Assembly (NCBI RefSeq): GCF_023558375.1
Contig: NZ_CP083761.1
Coordinates: forward strand, 4,543,001 to 4,607,000
Reading direction: 5' to 3'
Source of the DNA: Chroococcidiopsis sp. CCMEE 29
Lineage (GTDB): Bacteria; Cyanobacteriota; Cyanobacteriia; Cyanobacteriales; Chroococcidiopsidaceae
Length of the DNA stretch: 64,000 bases
Below the pieces are notes generated by a model that was not told where the DNA came from, searched no databases, and was given only the letters and a program-made list of their open reading frames with translations. Within the stretch, counting starts at the first letter, position 1; each line of letters begins with the position of its first letter. Below are positions 40,654-49,403 of the stretch, in pieces. Both the position numbers and the translations under genes were made by a program.

Positions 40654-41943
40654 TCAGGTTGTTGAGTGGATTACCTCTAATTTGCTAGAGGGTTTTTGAG
40701 CCGTTTCTTGAGCCTTTAGAGCTTCGCTTAGGATACGCTGACCCTCAGTTAACCAAGCGTTATAGGCTGCTCTCCCTGCGATCGCTAAACGTTTACGCGT
40801 ATCTGTATCCTGTAGCGACCTAAAGGCTGCTACAAAATCCTTTGTTGTTCGACAACTATAGTAAGCTTCCGGCGTTGGTGGTACGCCACGAAACGTTTGA
40901 GGTGAACCAACTACAGGCAATCCAGTAGCCAGTGCTTCAAGCAGTTTGATCTTGCAGCCCCATCCAATCTGAACTGGTAGGCAAGCAACATCAATGTTGT
41001 ATAAAAAGGCTGGCAAATCCTCAACAAAATCGTGGATCAGGATTGTTTTTGAGGCGTACTTCCCTAGATGCTCAGTGCTACCTGGTCCGACCACATGAAA
41101 GCGGAATTTACATGGCATTGCCGCTTCAACAGCAGGAATTACTTTATGCAGAAACCATCGGGCACCTGACATATGAGTAGGACTGATGTAATTGCTGCTG
41201 AGATAAATGACATCGAGCGGCGACTTGTTGTCTTTGACCGGAATGCATTCACGCTCCAGAAAAGGTATTACCCAATCCTTAGCAACAGTTCCACCATAGA
41301 GCGAGGACATAAACTGCATATCACCATAAGAATTAAAAAATATACGGTTAGCAATCTGATGCATTTGACGCTCTGTCAAAAAGATCCTTGCAGATAAACT
41401 AGAAAAATTCTTAATCCAACTTGCAGTCTGCTGCAAAGTGCTGAGTCTCCATCCATGGCGCCATGGTCGAGTCTCAATCATCTTTTCTAAGTTGTGAGCA
41501 AGTTCAAAATTGTGGGGGCGGAACCAAAGCTGAGCCCCTTGCAAATTAAGTTGAGATGCTAACGGTACAAGGTCGGCATAATTACACCACACTATTTGGG
41601 GTCGGTGATGATCAATCAGTTGCTGGAGCTTTTGGACATGTAATACAGTTTGTGGGTCTTTTGCCGCAGACCAGCGCGAACTACGTTGAATAACGTGTAC
41701 TTCCATGTCTATTGGCAGGTCAATACCGGGCTCGCCATTAGCTTTTAAAATTTTTTCCCAACTACACACAGCCAGAATGACGCGCCAGCCAGCCTGTTTG
41801 AAGAACAGAATAAGTCCCCATATATGGATTCGGGTACCGTTAGTAGGTGGATACGGCACAGGGCAGACTACCAGGATAGTTTTCGCCACAGGCATTGAGT
41901 TTCTGATGTCAGTTGCGATATCACGTGTTTCGCTTTGTGTCAT
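40654..41943 (-). CDS. Family-4 glycosyltransferase with captured N-terminal leader
   Basis: A GT-B enzyme: VVCPVPYPPTNGTRIHIWGL (~25-44) is the acceptor-domain start, HNFELAHNLE the central loop, and GWGCKIKLLEALATGLPVVG (~330-350) the donor site with its Glu. The first 21 residues precede the normal family start and match the leader of the sulfotransferase at 42121-43002 (ET at 5-6, IA at 9-10, N15, MPV at 17-19, K21 in both). DNA similarity continues into the spacer, so the leader belongs to a duplicated 5' module and not to the enzyme family. Confidence 0.87.
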   Translation of the reverse strand: MTQSETRDIATDIRNSMPVAKTILVVCPVPYPPTNGTRIHIWGLILFFKQAGWRVILAVCSWEKILKANGEPGIDLPIDMEVHVIQRSSRWSAAKDPQTVLHVQKLQQLIDHHRPQIVWCNYADLVPLASQLNLQGAQLWFRPHNFELAHNLEKMIETRPWRHGWRLSTLQQTASWIKNFSSLSARIFLTERQMHQIANRIFFNSYGDMQFMSSLYGGTVAKDWVIPFLERECIPVKDNKSPLDVIYLSSNYISPTHMSGARWFLHKVIPAVEAAMPCKFRFHVVGPGSTEHLGKYASKTILIHDFVEDLPAFLYNIDVACLPVQIGWGCKIKLLEALATGLPVVGSPQTFRGVPPTPEAYYSCRTTKDFVAAFRSLQDTDTRKRLAIAGRAAYNAWLTEGQRILSEALKAQETAQKPSSKLEVIHSTT

Positions 41944-42095
41944 GTAGTTTGGAACCTCATGTGTTTGAACCTATCTCTGGAGCTAGTGCCTCCGCTGGTC
42001 ATAACTAACCGCACTAAAATTTCTTGAACTTATCCATTCTGGATAAGTTCAGAGTTTTCGCGCTGGCTATAGATCATGTAAAAACCAATGCCATC
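41888..42095 (-). repeat. Duplicated 5' module, copy A (with SAF-gene 3' relic)
   Basis: About 208 bp that align almost end to end with 42947-43153. It covers the first ~19 codons of the GT4 gene, its 5' spacer, and at 42052-42095 a 44-bp stretch matching the 3' part of the SAF-domain gene (44412-44455; 38 of 44 bases by my alignment). The relic would read DGIGFYM and ENSE before a stop. The module is thus a junction: end of a SAF gene, spacer and start of the next gene. Confidence 0.85.
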
Positions 42096-42120
42096 GGCTA
42101 AATTAATATTGGTGAACTCA

Positions 42121-43002
42121 TCATTTGTCCCAATCAAAATTTACACCTAAGAGTTTGTACAACTTTTCATTATGAGGTTTGAAATAGTCAACTAAATATT
42201 TTCTTGTAGTCGGGTTGATTCCTTTTGTGTAACTATTAGAATTGTATCGCTCGTATTTTTGGGGTTGCCAGCGTGGGACATCCAAAAAATCAAGTACCTT
42301 TTCAATAGTTGCTGATGGTTGAGTATCCAAGCTTTCACTGCTTAGTATCAAAATCTGATTTCTACGGAAAGCTTCTAGCCAATTTTTTAATTGCTCTACA
42401 TAAATTCCCCTAGATAAATATGAATAGTAATGAAAATTTTTATTATAGTAATTTTCATTCTCAAGCATCCTTTCCGCTAGACCATGTAGTCTCTCATTCT
42501 CTTTTGCTATTGCTTCTTCAAATGATAGGTTTTCCCTTCCCCGTCTTACTGTATGATGATAATGTGAATAAGCTCTATCAACAGGGTTTCTTAAGAGAGC
42601 TAGCAGCTTAACTTGCGGTATTGTTTCTGCAATTCTTCTAGGAGCATGAGGGTGGCAAATATAACCAGTGGATGCTTCTCCAGTGATGTGCTTTTGTCTG
42701 CCTGCTCTGTGGAACAAGGTAGGGAAGTAGCTTCGATAACAGTTAATTCCCTTGCTAAAGTGTCTACTGAAAAAAGCTATCTCTTTCCGAGCAGATGCAC
42801 TAATAGATGGGTGTTCTATCAAATATTCAAATAGCGAAGTTGTCCCACATTTTTGAGCTCCAATAATAATAAAGTCTGGCATTAACCTGATCGAGCTTGT
42901 CAGGTTTCTGTAAACTTTTGAAATACGAGCGAGACCTCTTTTACTAACAGGCATGAAGTTGCTCAGGTTGTTAGCGATCTTCTGTGTTTCATTGGAGATC
43001 AT
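42121..43002 (-). CDS. PAPS-dependent sulfotransferase
   Basis: Transfers sulfate from 3'-phosphoadenosine 5'-phosphosulfate to a sugar hydroxyl or amine; it resembles heparan N-/O-sulfotransferase-type bacterial enzymes. The 5'-phosphosulfate loop is IIGAQKCGTTSL (~46-57), the 3'-phosphate site LLRNPVDRAYSHY (~133-145), and KEIAFFSRHF lies between. The conserved core starts at MPDFIIIGAQ (residue 41). The first 21 residues are the shared leader described for the GT4 gene downstream. It indicates a sulfated polymer. Confidence 0.88.
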   Translation of the reverse strand: MISNETQKIANNLSNFMPVSKRGLARISKVYRNLTSSIRLMPDFIIIGAQKCGTTSLFEYLIEHPSISASARKEIAFFSRHFSKGINCYRSYFPTLFHRAGRQKHITGEASTGYICHPHAPRRIAETIPQVKLLALLRNPVDRAYSHYHHTVRRGRENLSFEEAIAKENERLHGLAERMLENENYYNKNFHYYSYLSRGIYVEQLKNWLEAFRRNQILILSSESLDTQPSATIEKVLDFLDVPRWQPQKYERYNSNSYTKGINPTTRKYLVDYFKPHNEKLYKLLGVNFDWDK

Positions 43003-43153
43003 ATAGTTCGGAACCTCATGAGTTTGAACGCCTATCTGAAGCAGTACGTCTGCTGGTCATAACTAACCGCACTAAAATTTCTTGAAATTATTCATTCTAG
43101 ATAACTTCAGAGTTTTCGCACTGGCTATAGATCATGTAAAAACCAATGCCATC
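42947..43153 (-). repeat. Duplicated 5' module, copy B (with SAF-gene 3' relic)
   Basis: Partner of 41888-42095, 207 bp. Its longest exact blocks are in the spacer (CTGGTCATAACTAACCGCAC and following) and in the SAF-derived end at 43110-43153. It overlaps the first codons of the sulfotransferase gene. Copies A and B flank exactly one gene, the sulfotransferase, so they form direct repeats around it. Confidence 0.85.
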
Positions 43154-43190
43154 AAATGAACTCGTTTCAAATTCCTTCATTTAAGAGTTT

Positions 43191-44180
43191 TTAACTTACA
43201 CGCCTCTCACTACTAAAAATGGTGCCATCAGCCAGCAGAGGTTCAAGAGATTTTGTTACATTTACGGCATGATTCTGTCTGCACCATTTTGCCTTCAACG
43301 CTTCGATTTCTTCCTGGCTGTAAAAATGACACATATACTTCGATGTATACATTTTATTTATATAAGATTCAGGTAATAGGATAGAGTCCAAGAACTGCCG
43401 ATAAATATTACTATAGCTTTTACTACTACTAATGTTTGAATGTATCAAAGTAAAGTTATTAATGCCTAAAAAATTCTTAAAGGCATCACCTGCACACTCA
43501 TTAAGATTCTCTAGCTTGATAAGTAAAATATCAGCAAATTCAGCTTCATAAATTTCATATCCTTTTGACTTGGAAAATTCTCTTGAATAAATATCCATAC
43601 CAAACACTGCTTTTAACTCAATATCAAACCAGTTTAGAGGCTTTTCACCCTTGTATTTGTATAGAAAGAGCTCCATCAGCTCTTCAATGATATCTTCTAC
43701 TTTCATAGATTCAATTTTAGCTTGGTAGTTATGACCTACATATTCTTCAAGGATTTGAAAAAACGAAGAAATATTTCTGGCAATTGGATCTCTAACAAGA
43801 GTTACAACTTTCCATTTTTTCTTGCCTTCCAAACCCTTTTCTAGCTTTTTTCGTAAATATTGACTCTCTAAAATATGAGCAGTAATACTATGTTTATAAC
43901 GAAAACTACTTTTATAGTTTTTTTCTACTACCTCTATCCGCTCTTTTGTCAAAGAATGAATATGATAAACATCCAAATTTTTTAATGGTTGCAGTGAATC
44001 ATAAATTGTTGTAGAACCAACCTTACCCATTTGATAGACTATTACTGTTTCTCTGTCTCTGGAGTTGAGATATTGAAGAAAATTGGCGTAATAAAGCTTA
44101 GCCATACGATAAGCTTTAAGGGCATGATAATTAGCGTATAAAAGGCGTTTGATCGGGGAGTTTAATCCATTGTTTTTCAT
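43191..44180 (-). CDS. Sulfotransferase-like capsular polysaccharide protein (PF10364-type)
   Basis: Belongs in appearance to the putative capsular-polysaccharide-synthesis family related to sulfotransferases. VIVYQMGKVGSTTIYDSL (~45-62) is the P-loop-like phosphosulfate-binding site, VYHIHSL the following strand, and VVTLVRDPIARNISSFFQ (~122-139) the 3'-phosphate site. The 329-residue length is typical. It is unrelated in leader and spacer to the other sulfotransferase. A second sulfation position on the polymer is a reasonable inference. Confidence 0.8.
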   Translation of the reverse strand: MKNNGLNSPIKRLLYANYHALKAYRMAKLYYANFLQYLNSRDRETVIVYQMGKVGSTTIYDSLQPLKNLDVYHIHSLTKERIEVVEKNYKSSFRYKHSITAHILESQYLRKKLEKGLEGKKKWKVVTLVRDPIARNISSFFQILEEYVGHNYQAKIESMKVEDIIEELMELFLYKYKGEKPLNWFDIELKAVFGMDIYSREFSKSKGYEIYEAEFADILLIKLENLNECAGDAFKNFLGINNFTLIHSNISSSKSYSNIYRQFLDSILLPESYINKMYTSKYMCHFYSQEEIEALKAKWCRQNHAVNVTKSLEPLLADGTIFSSERRVS

Positions 44181-44221
44181 TCTGAACCACCTTGATAAGA
44201 ATACTAAGTAGTAGAGGCTGC

Positions 44222-45532
44222 TTAAACGGTTGCAAGCGCTTTCGATGAGCTAAAATGAGCATTTTGCTCAGCCCGCAACTTGTCACACAGCCTGCCTGAA
44301 GGCAATTCCACATCGTCATAGGTGAGGACTTGGTCTTTAGCAATATCCCGCTTCAAGCGACATCCTTCAGCTAAGCCGATTGGCAGTAGGTTTTGAGCTT
44401 GGACAACCTCCGAGTTTTCACACTGACCATAGGTCATGTAGAAACCAATGCCATCAAGCGTTTCTCCAGCTTTGAGGTCAATTTTGGCAGTAGTAACGAC
44501 ATCAACCAGGGGACCAGCTAAGGGAGCCATCACAGCATCCTGAAACAGAACGGCGCGAGCCACAGATAAAGGCACCTCAAAGTGACACAAATGGTAAGGG
44601 GTGTAGAAGCTGTAAAGCGGACCTTCACCCAACTTATAAAGATTGAGATAGTGCTGTTGCTTGGGATCGTCATGGGTGGCAAACACAAATACACCCGGAC
44701 CTGGTTTGGCACCGACAACGTAATCGACTATGCCGCCCAACTGTTTAAGAGAGCCAACGTCATACATCTGGGTCATTTCATCCACATGACCGGTGTAGTC
44801 GTACCCCAGCATACCGCGCTGAGCTACTCTCATGCCTGTAGCATTGGCAACGATCGCTTGCTCGAAGGAGATCTTACTGCCATCAGCAAAGCTGGTCACC
44901 ATGTGCGGCTTTTGTCCCCAGCGTTTGGCAAACCCTTCCTGTGTCGTAGGATTGCGGTAAGGATCTTGTAGACCTTTGATGTTGCCACATAAAAGCGGAG
45001 TCAGCCCGATGCTTTTGACGAAGCGATAGAGATTCATCTGCACTCCCGGCTGGTCACCATCACAGGCGCTGAGGATTACGCCAGCACGGTCGGCATATAC
45101 TTTGAGCATCGGACCAATCGTGCCATCGAGTTCTGCATTCATCAGGATGATGTGCTTGCGGTGGGCGATCGCTTCCATCACGACATGAGCGCCAAATTCA
45201 ATCGTGCCTGTGACTTCGATGATTGCATCAATGCCTTGTGCTTGACACAACAGCATGGCATCATCGGTTATTGCATATTGCCCCCGCGCGATCGCTTCTT
45301 CCAAGTCAACAACCCTCTTGACAACTTGGACTTCTTCTATCCCTGCCTCAGTATATGCCCGCTTTGCTCCCTCCAGATTGCGGTTAAAGATGGCAACCAA
45401 TTCCATCCCCGCTACAGAGTTAACGATTTGATTGGCAATGCCTCGCCCCATAAACCCAGCACCAATCATCCCCACTCTCACAGGATTACCTGCTTCTGCC
45501 CGTGCTGCCAGCGCTCGATCAACAATAATCAT
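44222..45532 (-). CDS. NAD(P)-dependent oxidoreductase with C-terminal SAF domain
   Basis: Resembles the predicted homoserine-dehydrogenase-like proteins with a SAF domain. The Rossmann loop is VGMIGAGFMGRGIANQI (~20-36); the middle has IEVTGTIEFGAHV and ILSACDGDQPGVQM; the C-terminal ~100 residues (KAGETLDGIG onward) form the SAF part with LPIGLAEGCRLKRDI, a fold also found in sialic-acid synthases and antifreeze proteins. It is often, and wrongly, called FlgA because of the SAF domain. The substrate is unknown; company with rfbF, an SDR and an RfbC-like epimerase suggests a role in unusual sugar formation. Its 3' end has left relics at 43110-43153 and 42052-42095. Confidence 0.8.
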   Translation of the reverse strand: MIIVDRALAARAEAGNPVRVGMIGAGFMGRGIANQIVNSVAGMELVAIFNRNLEGAKRAYTEAGIEEVQVVKRVVDLEEAIARGQYAITDDAMLLCQAQGIDAIIEVTGTIEFGAHVVMEAIAHRKHIILMNAELDGTIGPMLKVYADRAGVILSACDGDQPGVQMNLYRFVKSIGLTPLLCGNIKGLQDPYRNPTTQEGFAKRWGQKPHMVTSFADGSKISFEQAIVANATGMRVAQRGMLGYDYTGHVDEMTQMYDVGSLKQLGGIVDYVVGAKPGPGVFVFATHDDPKQQHYLNLYKLGEGPLYSFYTPYHLCHFEVPLSVARAVLFQDAVMAPLAGPLVDVVTTAKIDLKAGETLDGIGFYMTYGQCENSEVVQAQNLLPIGLAEGCRLKRDIAKDQVLTYDDVELPSGRLCDKLRAEQNAHFSSSKALATV

Positions 45533-45584
45533 GATTCAGTTCCTCCAAAATTTCTAGCAGACGTGATACCGTTCTCGGTTTGAA

Positions 45585-47339
45585 TTAAGTAACAATCCTG
45601 AATTGATCGAGACCGAGAAATGGTAATCCATTTAGTGTTGCAATCACTACTGCCGCATCTGAGCCAGTGCCATCACGGTCAAAGCTGAGGTCACCTGTAC
45701 CAGTGTTGTACAAGAAGTTAGCACTAGTGAATATAGGAATTGGATTGGCATCACTGACGAAGACACCAGTTGTAGAAGGACTCATGCTCAGGGGAATACC
45801 TGCCTGTAAGCCGCCACCAAAGACAGAAGCAGAGATCTGCAAGATATCATTCCAACTAAAGTCAGTGATCGTGTCACCGCCTTCAGTTGGCGAGCGATAT
45901 ACAAAGGTATCGACCCCACCCCCCCCTGTGAGAATATCCCTGCCACCACCACCTTCAATGACGTTGGCACCAGCCTTGCCTACCAGCGTATCGTTAAAGT
46001 CCGAACCAACAAGATTCTCAATACTGATGAGAGTATCTTTGTCTACGCTGAAGGTGCCTTGGTCTACACCAATGCCTAGCAGGGCGTCGTACCACAAGTC
46101 AGTAACCTTGCCATAGCCATCTATGGTGGGATGAAGACCATTGTCATCTGGCGGCGAGGAAATGTCATCCACTGTCAAGCTTGTCATATCGACGAACTTG
46201 ACTTTTTTGCCTTCAGCAAGCTTGCCATCCACGATGTTAGGTATGGCTGCATTGAAATCTAAGCCCTTTTGAACCCGTGCCTGAGGCTGTCCGTCTGGAT
46301 TAATGGGTGGAATTGAGGCCACAAGCAGTTGTGTATCAGGTAACTGCTGAGTAATTTTGTCAATCAGGTTACTCAGTTCACTGGAAATTTGACCGATTGA
46401 CTTGCCTCTCCTCGGATTCGTATCATTCGTGCCAATCATTAACAGGACGATGTCTGGCGTAGAGGTGTTCAACCACCCATTAACTCGATTGTCAATCCAA
46501 TCGATTGTCTTGCCAGGATGTCCTTCATGGTCTTTATCACCCAGATTGTAGGGTCCAGTAGACTGTGAACCTACAAAATCTACGGTTAAACCATCAGCCT
46601 CAAGCTTTTGCCATAACTCAGTTCGGTAGCCTCCGAGATCTGGTAAGTACTTGTTGACCTTTCCGTAAGTAATAGAGTCACCCAGGGGCATGATCTTTGC
46701 TACCCGTATAGCAACCCCTGTCTTTAAGTTGGCAATGATACCGCTGGTTGCCTGGGCATAGTTAGCTGTATCCCTACCGGAACCACCATCGAGGATATCG
46801 TTGCCCGTTCCGCCAATCAAGATATCATTGCCAGCGCCGCCAATCAGGGTGTCGTCGCCTCCACCACCGTTAATGATATTGCCTCGGGCATCCCCCGTTA
46901 GAGTTTCGGCAGCGTCAGTACCCTTAAGCTTGCGTTGGATGAACTCGATGTAGTCAACCCGTGCCCATTCCGTCTGGTTGGCTCTCGCTTGGATTTCTAT
47001 GGCTGTCCCCGGCTTGAGTGATAGCCCAGTTTTAACAGTGCGGCGTACCAGACTCTGAGGGCTGGCTTTACCACTGCCAAGATTTTTGTTGAGCTCCCAC
47101 CCATCTAGGCGATCGCCTCCCACACTCACCTGTAGCTGAGAGATGCCGTCATTCTCATCGTAGTAGCCAAGCACCACGTCGTAGATACCAGATGCCCCGG
47201 TAAACACAGCTTTTGCGCTGCCCGTGGTGCGTGGTGCGTTGCGGAGACTGATCAGTTTCCCGTTGGAGGCGAAGTTGCCCGACTCAGTGCTGTAGGTCGT
47301 CAGCGCCATATCTTCGGCTTCAATCCGAATTGACGTCAT
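45585..47339 (-). CDS. Secreted SGNH hydrolase nested in RTX repeats, with N-terminal CBM-like domain
   Basis: A multidomain extracellular esterase. Residues ~1-135 (IEAEDMALTTYSTESG, then WARVDYIEFIQ) look like a carbohydrate-binding module of the CBM6/35 type. Residues ~140-190 are calcium-binding nonapeptides (GGGGDDTLIGGAGNDIL). An SGNH domain (~210-425) follows with PLGDSITYG, IGTND and DNGLHP. Then the RTX unit resumes (DTLISIENLVGSDFNDTL and GGGGRDILTGG) and ends with the serralysin-type C-terminal region of type I secretion substrates. The first RTX part stops at IIANLKTGVA and the second begins at DTLISIENL, halves that are normally contiguous. No signal peptide is present, consistent with type I export. 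Confidence 0.88.
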   Translation of the reverse strand: MTSIRIEAEDMALTTYSTESGNFASNGKLISLRNAPRTTGSAKAVFTGASGIYDVVLGYYDENDGISQLQVSVGGDRLDGWELNKNLGSGKASPQSLVRRTVKTGLSLKPGTAIEIQARANQTEWARVDYIEFIQRKLKGTDAAETLTGDARGNIINGGGGDDTLIGGAGNDILIGGTGNDILDGGSGRDTANYAQATSGIIANLKTGVAIRVAKIMPLGDSITYGKVNKYLPDLGGYRTELWQKLEADGLTVDFVGSQSTGPYNLGDKDHEGHPGKTIDWIDNRVNGWLNTSTPDIVLLMIGTNDTNPRRGKSIGQISSELSNLIDKITQQLPDTQLLVASIPPINPDGQPQARVQKGLDFNAAIPNIVDGKLAEGKKVKFVDMTSLTVDDISSPPDDNGLHPTIDGYGKVTDLWYDALLGIGVDQGTFSVDKDTLISIENLVGSDFNDTLVGKAGANVIEGGGGRDILTGGGGVDTFVYRSPTEGGDTITDFSWNDILQISASVFGGGLQAGIPLSMSPSTTGVFVSDANPIPIFTSANFLYNTGTGDLSFDRDGTGSDAAVVIATLNGLPFLGLDQFRIVT

Positions 47340-47426
47340 GTTGTTTCTCTACGATCTATGGTCTTCATAAGGGTTAATAAATAGGAGCACAAAATGTCTG
47401 ATCGTCAGGGGTTTCGTCTAAATCAC

Positions 47427-47648
47427 CTATGCTCTGTTGCATGTTCTCTTTTTAGCCAGCAAGAAACCAAATCCCAAAGCCAGACCTGAGCCAAGCACGG
47501 TGGATAGTTCAGGAACAGGTTGACCCTCTGCAGACAAGGTATATTTAGCCGAAAAGTCAGTCCAAATTCCATCACCATTTGGGTCTTCACCCGGAATAGC
47601 GATTTCTAATCGGTCTACGGTAAAAGTTAAGCTATTAATGGAAAAACT
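47427..47648 (-). pseudogene. 3' relic of a PEP-CTERM protein gene
   Basis: The minus frame reads a ~73-residue tail without a start codon: a TAA closes it upstream (47649-47651). It ends in VPELSTVLGSGLALGFGFLLAKKR, i.e. a PEP-type motif, a hydrophobic helix and a basic end, as in exosortase substrates (PEP-CTERM proteins). The preceding part (IAIPGEDPNGDGIWTDFSAKY) is a normal luminal segment. The gene body is missing. Confidence 0.75.
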
Positions 47649-47688
47649 TTAGTACAAGCTGGAAGCATTTAGTTGCTCATAATCATAA

Positions 47689-48237
47689 CTACACTCCTAC
47701 AAATACAGATTCAAATAGAAATGGCCAAGTTGCATCTTTAGCCGAGATTTCACTCACAGGTAAAGGCCACTCAATATCAAAGGCGGGGTCGTTGTAACGC
47801 AGACCCCGCTCATGACCGGGAGCGTAAAACTCACCAACTTGATATATAACTTCAGCTCCAGCCGTTAGTGTCTGGTAGCCATGGGCAAACATATCAGGTA
47901 CGTACAAAGCTCGCCGGTTTTCAGCAGTCAGTTCCACACCAATGTGTGATAAGTAAGTGGGGGAATTAGGTCGCATATCGACGATTACGTCATAGATAGC
48001 ACCCTGCACACAACGAACTAACTTAGTCTCAGTTACTGGGACCATTTGATAGTGCATTCCCCTTAACGTGCCTTTTTTGTAGTTAAAAGACAGATTACAT
48101 TGAGCAACAGTTGGTTTTAGACCATGCTCTGCAAATTCTTTAGCACAGAAAGTACGAGCAAAAAACCCTCGTTGGTCAAATCGTTCAGCTAAGTCAATGA
48201 TGAATGCTCCTTTGAGCTTTGTCTCTGTGAATTGCAT
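47689..48237 (-). CDS. rfbC: dTDP-4-dehydrorhamnose 3,5-epimerase-like cupin
   Basis: An RmlC-type sugar epimerase acting on a nucleotide-linked 4-keto sugar. RGFFARTFCAKEF (~23-35), LRGMHYQM (~59-66, catalytic His) and the VRCVQGAIYDVIVDMR strand are characteristic, with YVPDMFAHGYQTL (~113-125) near the active site. The start ATG at 48237 follows the SDR stop by 2 bp, with GGAGA upstream, so it is coupled to the SDR. No rmlA, rmlB or rmlD is present in the window, so the true substrate may be a CDP- rather than dTDP-sugar. Confidence 0.88.
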   Translation of the reverse strand: MQFTETKLKGAFIIDLAERFDQRGFFARTFCAKEFAEHGLKPTVAQCNLSFNYKKGTLRGMHYQMVPVTETKLVRCVQGAIYDVIVDMRPNSPTYLSHIGVELTAENRRALYVPDMFAHGYQTLTAGAEVIYQVGEFYAPGHERGLRYNDPAFDIEWPLPVSEISAKDATWPFLFESVFVGV

Positions 48238-48239
48238 TA

Positions 48240-49262
48240 CTATCTCCATAAGAAATTTTGATCAATTTGCTGTGTACGAATTAGGTACTCTAACTGTTTC
48301 AAACGAGTAAAGCCTCGGAAAAAAAAGGTGTCCACAGGCATATCAATTAGAGTGAACAAATCAAATAGCTGTTTTGCCCCACGAACCGCATCCCAGTCGC
48401 ATTTAAATCCGGGCAGTAACTTGTTAATCTTTTCGAAAGAGACGCGATAACTACGGTTGTCTGCACTACTGTCCCCTAAGCTCAATTGGCATCCTTTGAA
48501 GGTATTAGCAACTATCTCAGCAATTTCTTTGACTTGATAGTTGTGAGCAGTGTCACCCACATTAAAGATTTGGTTGTGAACAATGTCACGCGGAGCTTCG
48601 AGTGTGCAAACAATAGCCTTACAGATATCCAGCACGTGTACCAATGGACGCCAAGGAGTGCCGTCACTGGTCATCTTAATTTCTTTAATCGTCCAAGCTA
48701 GCCCTGCCAGATTATTCAAAACAATATCAAAGCGCATTCGCGGAGAGGCACCAAAAGCTGTGGCATTCCGCATAAAGGTGGGAGAGAAACTTTCATCAGC
48801 CATCGTCTTCACGTCTTGCTCTACCATCGTCTTGCAGATTGCATAGGCTGTTTGTGGATTGACAGGGGACTCTTCAGTGACGTCGTTACCAGTAGCAACA
48901 CCATATACACTGCATGAAGACATGTAGATAAAGCGACGCACGCCAGCTGCCTTAGCTAATGTTGCCAAGTGAACTGAACCCTTATGATTAATGTCGTAGG
49001 TAATGGTGGGAGATAATTCTCCGGCTGGATCGTTGGAAAGCTCAGCCATATGAACCACTGCCTCGACATCTTGAAGATCCTCAACAGCGATCTGCCGGAT
49101 ATCTTTGTTGAGGGTTTTGGAAGTTAGCTGTGTGCCATTGTACAACCAGCCAACTTTATAAAATCCTGTATCTACTCCGATGACTTCGTGCCCGCGTTGC
49201 ATCAACATAGGAGCCAGCAAAGAGCCGATGTAGCCTTCAGTTCCAGTAACAAGTATTTTCAT
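48240..49262 (-). CDS. NAD-dependent epimerase/dehydratase (extended SDR)
   Basis: An extended short-chain dehydrogenase acting on a nucleotide sugar. The NAD loop is TGTEGYIGSLLA (7-18), the Ser of MSSCSVYG (~113-120) and the YxxxK pair in TAYAICK (~138-144) are catalytic, and WRPLVHVLDICKAI (~205-218) binds the substrate. The 340-residue length is normal. It is co-directional with, and closely coupled to, the RfbC-like epimerase. Its upstream spacer carries a 3' relic of lhgO, which suggests that lhgO once lay directly before it. Confidence 0.88.
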   Translation of the reverse strand: MKILVTGTEGYIGSLLAPMLMQRGHEVIGVDTGFYKVGWLYNGTQLTSKTLNKDIRQIAVEDLQDVEAVVHMAELSNDPAGELSPTITYDINHKGSVHLATLAKAAGVRRFIYMSSCSVYGVATGNDVTEESPVNPQTAYAICKTMVEQDVKTMADESFSPTFMRNATAFGASPRMRFDIVLNNLAGLAWTIKEIKMTSDGTPWRPLVHVLDICKAIVCTLEAPRDIVHNQIFNVGDTAHNYQVKEIAEIVANTFKGCQLSLGDSSADNRSYRVSFEKINKLLPGFKCDWDAVRGAKQLFDLFTLIDMPVDTFFFRGFTRLKQLEYLIRTQQIDQNFLWR

Positions 49263-49271
49263 GGGTGTTAA

Positions 49272-49342
49272 ATTCTATACGCTAAGTGCTGCTTGTAGGT
49301 ACGGCTGCTCAGGAATCTACTCAATGAGCATGCCAATTTCAA
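49272..49342 (-). pseudogene. Relic of the 3' end of lhgO
   Basis: The spacer upstream of the SDR gene matches the last ~75 bp of the lhgO gene (53168-53241) with a few substitutions and a 3-bp gap: TTCTATACG, TAAGTGCT, CGGCTGCTCAGGAATCT and TGCCAATTTC occur in the same order in both. The two copies are in direct orientation and flank a 3.8-kb block holding GT61, glf relic, IS630 and a GT2-like gene. Confidence 0.85.
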
Positions 49343-49403
49343 GATGATCTAGTTAATGACTCCGCTCACTAGAGTCTTTGAAGAATTTTTACAGCAGGGG
49401 CGC

